Shown one piece after another: positions 26,401-35,700 of a stretch of 55,970 bases of DNA (positions are counted from its first letter, which is position 1; each line of letters opens with the position of its first letter). The notes beneath the pieces were generated by a model. It was not told where the DNA came from. It made no database searches and saw only the letters and a program-made list of their open reading frames with translations. Source of the stretch: Bacteroidales bacterium UBA1182 (GTDB taxonomy: Bacteria; Bacteroidota; Bacteroidia; Bacteroidales; Bacteroidaceae); NCBI GenBank assembly GCA_002310015.1, contig DBYQ01000051.1, positions 1 to 55,970 of the forward strand, given 5' to 3'. The position numbers and the translations under genes were made by a program.

Positions 26401-27297
26401 ATGCATTACTGCTTTATCATTAACAATGAGCCCGGCAAATCGGGCAACGCCGAGGTTATCCGTAACGGCATTGAGAGTCTCCAGAACCCTATCGACTACG
26501 AACTTTATCTCACCACTGCTGAAAAAAGCGCCACGGAATTCGTGCGTGAATACTGCGCTGAGAATCCGGCCAAAGAGACATGCTTTGTAGCATGCGGAGG
26601 TGACGGCACCATAAATGAGGTGGCCACCGGAATGGTTGGAGCCAAGAACAAGCATCTGGCAGTTCTGGCATACGGAAGCGGCAATGATTTCATCAAGTAT
26701 TATGAAGGTAAGGATTTCCGCAGCATAGAGCAGCTGGTCAACGGTACTCCCCATAACATTGACATAATGAAGGTAGGCAATGACCGCTACTCCATCAACG
26801 TCTGCAACTTTGGTTTTGACTCAGTTGTGGCATCGACAGCAAACAAACTGAGCCGCAAGGGCAACAAGAACCCTTACCGTTGGGGTATTGTGAAAGCTAT
26901 TTTCTGTGGCCGTTTCAACCGCATACAGGTTAAGGCCGATGGTGAAGAGCTCAATCCCGGCAAGCGTATGCTTCTTTGCACACTCGGCAACAACAACCAC
27001 GTGGGAGGCGAGTTCTTCTGCTCACCCCGTGCCAAGAATGATGACGGCCTGATTGAGGTATGCTACAGCAAGACCACCACACTGGTAGGATTCTTAGGCA
27101 TGCTCAAGGTTTACACCTTAGGAAACCATCTGGATGATCCCAAGGTAAGCAAGCACTTCATATATCGTCAGTCAAAGACAGTTGATGTACACTCTGACAA
27201 GCAGATAGAGCTCTGCCTTGACGGTGAGATGCTGCCCGGCAATGATTTCCACATCGAAATCCTTCCCGGCGCCATCAGTTTCATCATCCCCGCGTGA
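26401..27297 (+). CDS. Diacylglycerol kinase-family lipid kinase (YegS-like)
   Basis: A 298-aa cytoplasmic enzyme of standard length. Motifs of the DAGK catalytic family: INNEPGKSGNAEVIRNGI at the start, CFVACGGDGTINEVATGM (nucleotide-binding GGDGT), LAVLAYGSGNDFIKYY, and NVCNFGFDSVVAS, then LLCTLGNNNHVGGEFFCSPR and AKNDDGLIEV. These kinases phosphorylate diacylglycerol or related lipids. It is transcribed divergently from pfp and its gene ends at a perfect palindrome. Confidence 0.85.
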   Translation: MHYCFIINNEPGKSGNAEVIRNGIESLQNPIDYELYLTTAEKSATEFVREYCAENPAKETCFVACGGDGTINEVATGMVGAKNKHLAVLAYGSGNDFIKYYEGKDFRSIEQLVNGTPHNIDIMKVGNDRYSINVCNFGFDSVVASTANKLSRKGNKNPYRWGIVKAIFCGRFNRIQVKADGEELNPGKRMLLCTLGNNNHVGGEFFCSPRAKNDDGLIEVCYSKTTTLVGFLGMLKVYTLGNHLDDPKVSKHFIYRQSKTVDVHSDKQIELCLDGEMLPGNDFHIEILPGAISFIIPA

Positions 27298-27299
27298 TA

Positions 27300-27337
27300 A
27301 ATTGAGAATTGAAAATTCGAATTTTCAATTCTCAATT
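27300..27337. repeat. Perfect 38-bp palindrome built from AATTGAGAATT units
   Basis: Two exactly complementary 19-base arms (AATTGAGAATTGAAAATTC and its complement) with no loop, 2 bp after the lipid kinase stop. It uses the same unit as the repeat at 23698-23734. It could act as a weak terminator but lacks a GC stem. Confidence 0.85.
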
Positions 27338-27377
27338 ATTCTTCGTATTTTCGCGTAAACATTAAAACCCAACAACT

Positions 27378-27650
27378 ATGGCAAGTCGCAGAAATCTCAA
27401 GAAGGATATCAACTACGTGATTGGTGACATCTTCACCGAGTGTCTTATATATAAGGAGCTTGTTCCAGGTACGGATGCACAGGCTGCTGATGAACTTATC
27501 GTTGACCTGCTCCGCATTGACAATGATTTCAACGCCCGCATAAGCCATACTGAGCCGGGTAACGCCAAGGAATACTACCGTACTCTTATCAAGGACTTCC
27601 AGAAGCAGATCTCTGAGGTTATTGACAAACTGGCCAAGCTCAAAAAGTAA
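27378..27650 (+). CDS. Small conserved helical protein of unknown function
   Basis: A 90-aa charged, apparently all-helical protein (MASRRNLKKDINYVIGDIFT, then ELIVDLLRIDNDFNARISHT and EYYRTLIKDFQKQISEVIDK). No signal peptide, membrane segment or metal motif. It looks like a family that recurs in Bacteroidales, but I know no function. It precedes the amidase-like gene by 15 bp and is probably co-transcribed. Confidence 0.65.
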   Translation: MASRRNLKKDINYVIGDIFTECLIYKELVPGTDAQAADELIVDLLRIDNDFNARISHTEPGNAKEYYRTLIKDFQKQISEVIDKLAKLKK

Positions 27651-27665
27651 ACACACTTAAGGATT

Positions 27666-30551
27666 ATGTTCCGGTGCGTGCGAGCTTTGCTGGCGGCGCT
27701 GGCCGTCATATTGCCTGTCCTGGGCCTGCAAGCCCAAACGGACAATGCTACTATCCGCACCCGTATAAAGGAACATTTTCAAACGTATCAAGCTGACCTT
27801 GACCTCAAAAGCCTAAAGGTTGACCGTACAAACATAAACCGTAACGGCCGCCGCCTTGACATCTATCTTAACCAGAATTTCAGTTACCAGAGGTTCCGCC
27901 ACTCCCTTATAGACACCATTTATAAAAACCTTCGGAATGACCTTCCGCAGGACATCCGCCGTTACAGCATAGGCATACATACGGCTGACCGTACCATAGA
28001 ACAGCTCATCCCCAACTGGGCCCGTAAAGTGACAAGCAAGGATGACCTTTGGAATGAAACCCGCTATAACGGCCAGCCCTGGGTATCAAATGACAGCCGT
28101 CCATATACGCCCACCAAGGGCCTGACAAACATACACATGGCTGTCACCCCCAGCCACGGCCTCTATTATGACAACGGAGACAGTCTGTGGGAGTGGCAAA
28201 GGCCACCGCTGTACTGCACACGTGAGGATCTGCTCACGCAATCTTTTGCCTACCCATATCTTATCCCGATGCTGGAGAATGCCGGAGCAGTGGTATATAC
28301 CGCCCGTGAACGTGACTGGCAGACCAACAGCGTGATTGTCAAAGCCGGCTCAGATGATTATCGTGAAGACGGCAACTGGATGACATCACATGCGGGAGGC
28401 TATATTGAAGATTCACTCCGGATATGTCCTGACAGCCTTATGGTACCTACACGCAGCGCACAGGCAGGAAGCGGTCCGGGAATAGTAATGTCAACGGCCA
28501 TGTGGATACCCGATATCCCTGAGGACGGTGATTATGCCGTATATGTGACATACCAGACGGAATCAAACAGTATTGATGACGCCCGCTACATAGTATTCCA
28601 CAGCGGAGGCACCACCACATTCCATGTAAACCAGCAGATGGGTGGCGGTACATGGGTCTATTTAGGCACCTTCCACTTCAGGAAGGGGCACAGCCCCCAG
28701 GGCATGGTAACCCTTGACAACAGCAGCCAGATGCACGGCACTGTCAATGCCGATGCAGTAAGGTTTGGCGGCGGAACAGCAGTCGAGGTCCGTGAAGGAC
28801 TTCAGTTAGAGGCTCCCCGCTACAATATGGGAGCAAAATATTACACACGGTTTTCCGGCGCTCCAGACAGCGTATTCAATAAATATGATGGTGCCGATGA
28901 TTACAGGGAGGATATATGGACCCGCCCGTATATGGCCAACTGGTTATCAGGAGGATCCATTTTCAACCAGAACAATCCGGGATTGAACGTACCGTTGGAG
29001 TTATATTTTGCCCTGCATACTGACGCAGGTTATTTTCACAGTGACACCCTGGTGGGTACATTGGGAATTTGCACCACAAATTTCAATAACCGCAAGCTGG
29101 GTGAAGGCCATTCGCGTTACCTGAGCCGGGATCTGACAGATATGGTTCTCACCGGGCTGATAGATGACCTGAATGCAGGCCTTGACCGTGATTGGGTTTA
29201 TCGCGGTATTTGGGACAAGAACTATTGTGAAAGCCGCGAGCCACAGATTCTCTCCATGCTGCTGGAGCTGCTCTCACATCAGAACTACTGGGATGTAAAA
29301 CTTGCCTTGAACCCCAATTTCAGGTTTATGGCATCGCGCTCCATCTATAAATCAATTCTCAAATATGAGAGCTTCCTGCATGAGCGTAAATACGTGGTGC
29401 AGCCGCTGCCTGTAAGCAATTTCAGCATCGGAATATCAGGAGGTTCTGTCTTGAACCTGGCATGGCAGGCTGTAGCTGATACACTAGAGCCTACCGCCGT
29501 ACCTGAAGGCTACATTATCTATACAGCCATTGATGACGGTGGGTTTGACAACGGCACATTCAGCCGCATAAGCAGCTACCGGATAAGCCCTGAGAAAGAC
29601 CGTCTGTACCGTTTCAAGGTGACAGCAGTAAATGAAGGCGGTGAGAGCATGCCATCAGAGACACTTGCAGCTTGCATCACATCAGACAGCAAGGGAACCG
29701 CACTTGTGGTGAACGGATTCCAGCGTTTAAGCGCCCCGCAGACCATTGAGACAGACAGCACACAAGGATTTGACATACTCTCTGATCCGGGTGTGCAGTA
29801 TATGTACTCCCCTATCCTGTGCGGTGCTCAGCAGATATTCCTGATAGACAGCATTGACTCACCTGAGGAGGTATCGCTTGGCACTAGCGATGAGACTCTC
29901 AACGGAGCCCTTCTGGCAGGCAACACCTTTGATTATCCCGCGGTGCATGGACGTTCCATAGCTCAAGCCGGATGGTCATTCGTATCTTGCAGCCGTGAGG
30001 CGGTACAGGACGGCAGCGTTGACTTGAACGATTATCCGGTGGTTGACCTTATCTTAGGATTGCAGAAACGCTCACTTCAGGATACCATCTTCTACAAGGA
30101 TTACTCTACGTTTACTCCCGTTCTGCAGCAGAAGATAACCGCATATCTGAAGAATGGCGGAAGCCTGCTGTCAAGCGGATCATACGTAGGTGCCGATATG
30201 ATTTCTGACCTGGCCGACGAACAGTTCACCACCGATGTACTGCATTACCGATGGGAGGGGCCTCTGCCTTCATCGACAGAAAATGAGGTCAAGGGATTCA
30301 GAAGCAAGCTGGAGATAAGACGCAACGCTACAAGCACAGGATATGGCGTAACCCGCCCTGATGTGTTAAGCCCCACCAAAAGAGGAACCACCCTGCTTAC
30401 CTACACCAAAAGCGGCCTTACTGCCGGAGTAGGATTCAAGGAACGTAACACCAGATGCCTCACGTTAGGGTTCCCGTTTGAAAGCATCACATCGGACCGT
30501 GAACGTGACAAACTGATGCGTTCCATACTCAAGTATCTGACAGAAAACTAA
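27666..30551 (+). CDS. Secreted Amidase_3-like protein with golvesin/Xly-type insert and FN3
   Basis: A 961-aa protein with a signal peptide (ALLAALAVILPVLGLQAQ). An N-acetylmuramoyl-L-alanine amidase type 3 core can be traced: first zinc-ligand candidate His164 (VTPSHGLYY), His451 (LYFALHTDAGYF), and the catalytic Glu534 region EPQILSMLLELLSHQNYWD. Residues about 230-375 between the ligands form a golvesin/Xly-like beta domain (MWIPDIPEDGDYAVYVTYQT, VYLGTFHFRKG, VNADAVRFGGG). An FN3-like domain (about 580-670) and a C-terminal alpha/beta domain (LLSSGSYVGADMI) follow. Such proteins are often labelled xanthan lyase, which the amidase motifs do not support. Peptidoglycan cleavage is likely but not certain. 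Confidence 0.7.
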   Translation: MFRCVRALLAALAVILPVLGLQAQTDNATIRTRIKEHFQTYQADLDLKSLKVDRTNINRNGRRLDIYLNQNFSYQRFRHSLIDTIYKNLRNDLPQDIRRYSIGIHTADRTIEQLIPNWARKVTSKDDLWNETRYNGQPWVSNDSRPYTPTKGLTNIHMAVTPSHGLYYDNGDSLWEWQRPPLYCTREDLLTQSFAYPYLIPMLENAGAVVYTARERDWQTNSVIVKAGSDDYREDGNWMTSHAGGYIEDSLRICPDSLMVPTRSAQAGSGPGIVMSTAMWIPDIPEDGDYAVYVTYQTESNSIDDARYIVFHSGGTTTFHVNQQMGGGTWVYLGTFHFRKGHSPQGMVTLDNSSQMHGTVNADAVRFGGGTAVEVREGLQLEAPRYNMGAKYYTRFSGAPDSVFNKYDGADDYREDIWTRPYMANWLSGGSIFNQNNPGLNVPLELYFALHTDAGYFHSDTLVGTLGICTTNFNNRKLGEGHSRYLSRDLTDMVLTGLIDDLNAGLDRDWVYRGIWDKNYCESREPQILSMLLELLSHQNYWDVKLALNPNFRFMASRSIYKSILKYESFLHERKYVVQPLPVSNFSIGISGGSVLNLAWQAVADTLEPTAVPEGYIIYTAIDDGGFDNGTFSRISSYRISPEKDRLYRFKVTAVNEGGESMPSETLAACITSDSKGTALVVNGFQRLSAPQTIETDSTQGFDILSDPGVQYMYSPILCGAQQIFLIDSIDSPEEVSLGTSDETLNGALLAGNTFDYPAVHGRSIAQAGWSFVSCSREAVQDGSVDLNDYPVVDLILGLQKRSLQDTIFYKDYSTFTPVLQQKITAYLKNGGSLLSSGSYVGADMISDLADEQFTTDVLHYRWEGPLPSSTENEVKGFRSKLEIRRNATSTGYGVTRPDVLSPTKRGTTLLTYTKSGLTAGVGFKERNTRCLTLGFPFESITSDRERDKLMRSILKYLTEN

Positions 30552-30564
30552 ATAAGTTACAACT

Positions 30565-30882
30565 ATGTACACTATCCAAGCCAATGAATCAGGAACACGC
30601 AGCATAAGCGTTTCCGATGAGAATCTGGGCACTATCCGCCGGTTTTCACTGTTCCAGTTGCTGATAGACAGCAGTGGAATCGTAACTGAACAGTCACTTG
30701 ACAAGCTCAAGCTGAATATCCGTTCTCTGCTTACAACACCAGAGGGATCAGACAAGGCACTGCTTGACCTTTGTATTGATGTTATTTATCACCGTGACAT
30801 GAAGGCATTCGGACTCAGGAACCTGATAGCCCTCTATGAACAGTGGAACGCTGCCAATCCGGAACCTCAAACTGCAGAATAA
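30565..30882 (+). CDS. Small protein of unknown function before ygiQ
   Basis: A 105-aa protein (MYTIQANESGTRSISVSDEN, then FQLLIDSSGIVTEQSLDKLK). It is acidic, without signal peptide or recognisable motif; the N-terminal half looks beta and the C-terminal half helical (DLCIDVIYHRDMKAFGLRNL). It is separated by 13 bp from the amidase-like gene and by 3 bp from ygiQ, so it belongs to this transcript. Confidence 0.6.
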   Translation: MYTIQANESGTRSISVSDENLGTIRRFSLFQLLIDSSGIVTEQSLDKLKLNIRSLLTTPEGSDKALLDLCIDVIYHRDMKAFGLRNLIALYEQWNAANPEPQTAE

Positions 30883-30885
30883 AAC

Positions 30886-32685
30886 ATGCCGCAATGGCTG
30901 CCTACAACCAAAAAGGAGTGTGAACGGCTGGGCTGGGACCAGCTGGATGTAATCCTTTTTACCGGTGATGCGTATGTGGATCACCCCTCATTCGGCAATG
31001 CCGTAATAGGGCGTGTCCTTGAAGCGCACGGCTATAAGGTAGCAATTGTACCCCAACCCAATTGGCAGGATGACCTGCGTGACTTTAAGAAATTAGGTGC
31101 CCCGCGTCTTTTCTTTGGAGTATCGGCAGGCGCCATGGATTCTATGGTAAACCGTTACACAGCCGGCAAACGTCTGCGCTCCGAAGATGCCTATACCCCG
31201 GACGGACGTCACACCGGACGCCCGGAATATCCGTCCATAGTCTATACCAAGGCTCTCAAAAAACTCTTCCCGGATGTACCTGTAGTACTTGGAGGTATCG
31301 AGGCCTCACTGCGCCGGTTCACCCACTATGACTACTGGCAGGATAAACTGCTGCCCAATATCCTGGAGATGAGCGGAGCAGATTATCTTACATACGGAAT
31401 GGGTGAAAAGGTTACCATAGCCTTTGCCGATGCCATAAGCCAGGGCCGTATGGATGATCTGCTCACTCTGCCGCAAACCGCTTTCATGTGCCGGGAAGTG
31501 CCGGGAGGCATAACCGATAATGACAAACTGCTGGCATCACATGAGCAGTGTCTTGCCGATAAACGTTGCCAGGCTGCCAATTTCCGTATCATAGAGGAGG
31601 AGTCAAACCTGATTGAGGCGCACCGCATCATTCAGCCCTCAGGTAACCGTTACATGGTAGTCAATCCCCCCTATCCCCCACTCACCACACAGGAACTTGA
31701 TGCCATTTATGACCTCCCATACACCCGTCTGCCGCATCCGCGCTACAACGGTAAGCGCATACCGGCATATGAGATGATACGCCACTCCGTGACAATACAC
31801 CGTGGCTGCTACGGTGGTTGTTCATTCTGCACCATCTCAGCCCACCAGGGCAAGCAGATAGTGAGCCGCAGCAAGGAGAGCATACTCCGTGAGTTGCGCC
31901 AGATAACCCAGATGGATGATTTCAAAGGTTACATATCAGACCTGGGAGGACCATCGGCCAATATGTACGGCACAGGCGGTCGTGACAAATCACTCTGCAA
32001 CAAGTGTAAGCGTCCCACATGCCTCACCCCAAAGGTATGCCCCAATCTGCAAACTGACCTCACTGCCCTGATTGACCTCTACCGTGCTGCCGACAAGGTT
32101 CCCGGAATCAAGAAAACCTGCATCGGAAGCGGCATACGCTATGACATACTGCAATACAATGACCCGGACCCCAAGGCCAACAAATCACATGCGGAATATG
32201 CCAAGGAACTTATTGTGAAACACGTGAGCGGACGTCTAAAGGTGGCCCCGGAACACACATCAGACTCCGTACTGGCACTCATGCGCAAGCCGTCATTCGT
32301 TCAGTTCGGACAGTTCAAGAAGACATTTGACAAGATAAACCGTGAGTGCGGCCTGCGCCAGCAACTCATACCATATTTCATAAGCAGCCACCCGGGATGT
32401 ACTGAGGTGGATATGGCGGAACTTGCCATACAAACCAAACAGCTCAACTTCAAGCTGGAGCAGATTCAGGACTTTACGCCTACTCCCATGACACTAAGCA
32501 CAGAAATCTTCTACACCGGAATCAACCCCTACACCATGAAACCTGTTTTCACAGCCCGCTCCGAGCGTGACAAGCAGGCGCAGCGCCAGTTCTTTTTCTG
32601 GTATGACCCTGCGCAGCGCCACAGACTCATTGCAGAACTGAGGCGCATAGGCCGCCCGGACCTTATTCCGGTCCTGTTCAAGTAA
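30886..32685 (+). CDS. ygiQ: YgiQ family radical SAM protein
   Basis: A 599-aa protein matching the YgiQ type: an N-terminal cobalamin-binding-like region (DVILFTGDAYVDHPSFGNAV, VLGGIEASLRRFTHYDYW) and a radical SAM core with Cys308, Cys312 and Cys315 in GCYGGCSFCTISAHQGK, the CxxxCxxC iron-sulfur ligands. Extra cysteines follow (CNKCKRPTCLTPKVCPNL), typical of this family. The C-terminus has DFTPTPMTLSTEIFYTGINP. The reaction is not established for the family. The gene is last in its transcript, with a strong hairpin downstream. Confidence 0.9.
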   Translation: MPQWLPTTKKECERLGWDQLDVILFTGDAYVDHPSFGNAVIGRVLEAHGYKVAIVPQPNWQDDLRDFKKLGAPRLFFGVSAGAMDSMVNRYTAGKRLRSEDAYTPDGRHTGRPEYPSIVYTKALKKLFPDVPVVLGGIEASLRRFTHYDYWQDKLLPNILEMSGADYLTYGMGEKVTIAFADAISQGRMDDLLTLPQTAFMCREVPGGITDNDKLLASHEQCLADKRCQAANFRIIEEESNLIEAHRIIQPSGNRYMVVNPPYPPLTTQELDAIYDLPYTRLPHPRYNGKRIPAYEMIRHSVTIHRGCYGGCSFCTISAHQGKQIVSRSKESILRELRQITQMDDFKGYISDLGGPSANMYGTGGRDKSLCNKCKRPTCLTPKVCPNLQTDLTALIDLYRAADKVPGIKKTCIGSGIRYDILQYNDPDPKANKSHAEYAKELIVKHVSGRLKVAPEHTSDSVLALMRKPSFVQFGQFKKTFDKINRECGLRQQLIPYFISSHPGCTEVDMAELAIQTKQLNFKLEQIQDFTPTPMTLSTEIFYTGINPYTMKPVFTARSERDKQAQRQFFFWYDPAQRHRLIAELRRIGRPDLIPVLFK

Positions 32686-32710
32686 ATAAGACAGATTCAA
32701 CAGAATACAA

Positions 32711-32741
32711 CGAGCCCCGGAATCAGTTGATCCGGGGCTCG
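32711..32741. terminator. Hairpin between convergent ygiQ and giant surface protein gene
   Basis: Perfect 11-bp arms CGAGCCCCGGA/TCCGGGGCTCG with a 9-nt loop. There is no T run on either side, but position and stability suggest a bidirectional terminator. Confidence 0.65.
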
Positions 32742-32763
32742 TCAATAATTCAGTTCGGATAAA

Positions 32764-35700
32764 TCACTTCAGGAACATTGTTCCGTCAATAATAAAGATT
32801 CCGTTTTTAGCATCTTCATCATTGACCATCTGTCCTTTGACATTGAATATCGGGAATTTGGCATTACGTGACAATCTGATTATATCAACCCCCGAAGGAG
32901 TCTCAAAATTCAATGTGTAAGGAGCAGCCTGTGAGCCCAGAACATCGGGATTGAACACAACACTCTCTGTTATGGAATACACAGTGTTTGTATTCACGTC
33001 AATGGCCTTGAATACCAGTTCATCGGCACTCTCGCCATAAACGGATAACTTGAATGTTCCATCAATGTACTTGCCTATGCCACGGCATTCATCTCCACAG
33101 AACACACCTATCTGGAACACACTGTCAGAAGCCTCGCTGTCACCATCCATGACTGTTGCGGTAACGGCCATCATATCAGGATAAGCATGGGCGTTGACAC
33201 TCCACGGCGTATTTCTTATCTGCAGATTATTTCTGAGGACTGCAGCCGGACTTATGGTAGCAACGGTTCCATATATGAAACTCTTTTCTGACATTGACTT
33301 ATACATGTAGCCATGACCGGGAGTGAGTACTTTCAGGTCACCGGTCCATGTGCCGTCTGAATACTCGGCAAAGCCCTCTTCAAGGCCGGTTATAACGTCA
33401 CCCTCATCAACGTTCAGATATACAAGGGCATCTTCAAGTACAAGAGCCTGATCCAGCGGATAACCTAACCAGTTCCATCCGCGCTTGAGTGTCACGGTAA
33501 CACCCTGTGCATTGAACTGATCACCCTGGAATGTCTTGCGTACCGATGCATCGGCCTTAACCTTAAGCATGTTCACAGCCTGTACGTCAGGAACAGAACC
33601 GTTCCAGTCATCACTATCCTGTGACTTGACAGTCTCACCATCCTTGGTACGGACTGCGGTAGAGGCATTATGGAGTTCAGTAACCGCAAGAGGAGCAGAA
33701 AGGTCATGTGAGGTCCAGTTCCAGCCCTCCTCAAGTTCCATTGCTACCGACGAACTGCGTACATAATAACGGAACTCGCTTATTGTACTCTCCGAGCCAC
33801 TGATACCGACTGCCATAGCCTTGACGGTAACGCTGTCAGTTATGGTTATGGGGCCTGAATAGAGAATTCGCTTGTCTGATTCACACGGGCATGAGCCGTC
33901 AAGAGTATAATAGATAACCGCGCCGTTGGTCTCACATGAGAGCGTCACTGTCTGACCGGTAAATACCGATGTTCCGCTTATGCGTGATGCCACAGGTGCC
34001 TTGACCTCCTCAAGCAGTGATGCATCAACAACACTTACAAGAGTGGTGGCAGCAAGGTCCTCACCCTGAATCTGATACTTGACTGCAGTAGAACCGAACA
34101 GAGAACCGTTCAACTCAAACTGAGCCTGTCCGTCAGCATCAAACGTGAGTTCAAGAGACTGCTGCGCTCCGTTCAGGCCGGCAATCATTGATGACTCGCT
34201 CCTGACGGTAATCTTCTTGCCTGCCGCAGCCTCTGATGGGAGAGCACCTATCAGGACAACCGTTTTATCACCATAACCGACATATAAGATTGAATCTGCG
34301 GCTATAGAAACTATTTTCTTCTCTATGTCCAGTTTCTGCTCGTATGTCTCGGTCATCTTGATACCGGCATAACTCTCAACATCAGCGTTGACAATAAGAA
34401 GCATCTCATCATACTCAGAAACGTTACCTGCTTCAACTGAGACTGTTCTTGCATAACTCTGTCCGTCACCTTCAATCACATTCTCAAGGTCAGGATATGA
34501 GAAGCTCAAATTGGTAAGCAATGTCTGGGTATCGTTCTTTATACCCTTTACGAATATGTTGCCTGCATTGAGAGTCTCAGGGTTCATGTACTTGGAGAAC
34601 GTAACCTCAATGCTACTGTTTCCGTTGCGCTCAACCTCAAATGCACGGGCACTCGTTACCTCAGGCTGTACATTCTGTACAAGGCCTATATTGACATCCA
34701 TCTGAGGAGGAGGTACGGGCAGCCACTCTGAATAAGCGGTCTGATAACCCTCTTTCTCAAACTTGACCTGCCACTCGCCCTGCGGAACATCCCACTGGTA
34801 CATACCCTGCTCATCAGTATAGAGAGGATTCTCCTGACCATACATGGCGGCATCCCAAAGAACTATCTCCTGCTGAAGGTCTCCATACATATCCTCATAG
34901 GTATGTTTGTAGTATGCCGTTGCGGTCACACCTTCAAGACGGTTGCTTGAAACACCCTCATAGACAAATCCTGACGGGTCAATGATAGGCTCCACAACAG
35001 GATAAGGCAGTGAGAAATCCCACTTGTCCTCAATCTCCTCAAGTTCAGCATAGTTGCAGTTTACGTAACGGTTCTTATCACGCTTTGCCTTGCGGATACG
35101 GTTGCGTGACGTAGCCTTGGTCTCACGATAAACCAGATCTGCCGTCTTTGAAAGGTACTGGGCTACCGCTCCCTTGACCATATTCAGCATAGGTACACCT
35201 TGAGGCGTATGCGCCACACTTGTCACAACCGATGCAGCCATTGAAGCAATCTGGCATACTGTTATGTAGCGGTGACCGTATTTGAACTTTAGACTGTCAG
35301 AGATCCAGTATAGGGCACGGGCCTGCGGGTCATCCAGTCCATCGCACGGAAGTATGCGGTCTATGAATACCTGCCAGTCATTGACATCGGTAATTGCATA
35401 ATGGCCGTATGAAATGAGTCTGTTCAGGTCACGTACAATGCTTATGTAACTGTTAACCTCAGCAAGAGCGGTATTCAGTTCATAGCGGGTCTTCTTTAAT
35501 TGAGCCACACTGACAGCCAATGTACCCAACTGAGTATCAATTGAAGCACTCTCCTCTGGATGCACAGCCTTGTAAGCCACCAGATTTGCGGTCAGTTCCT
35601 CTGCATCTTTCAGAGACTGGTCAATTGTACCGAGTTGAGTCCTGATGGGGTCACCTGTTGACTTGATATAACTGTTCACATAATGGGCAGCCTTTTCTAG

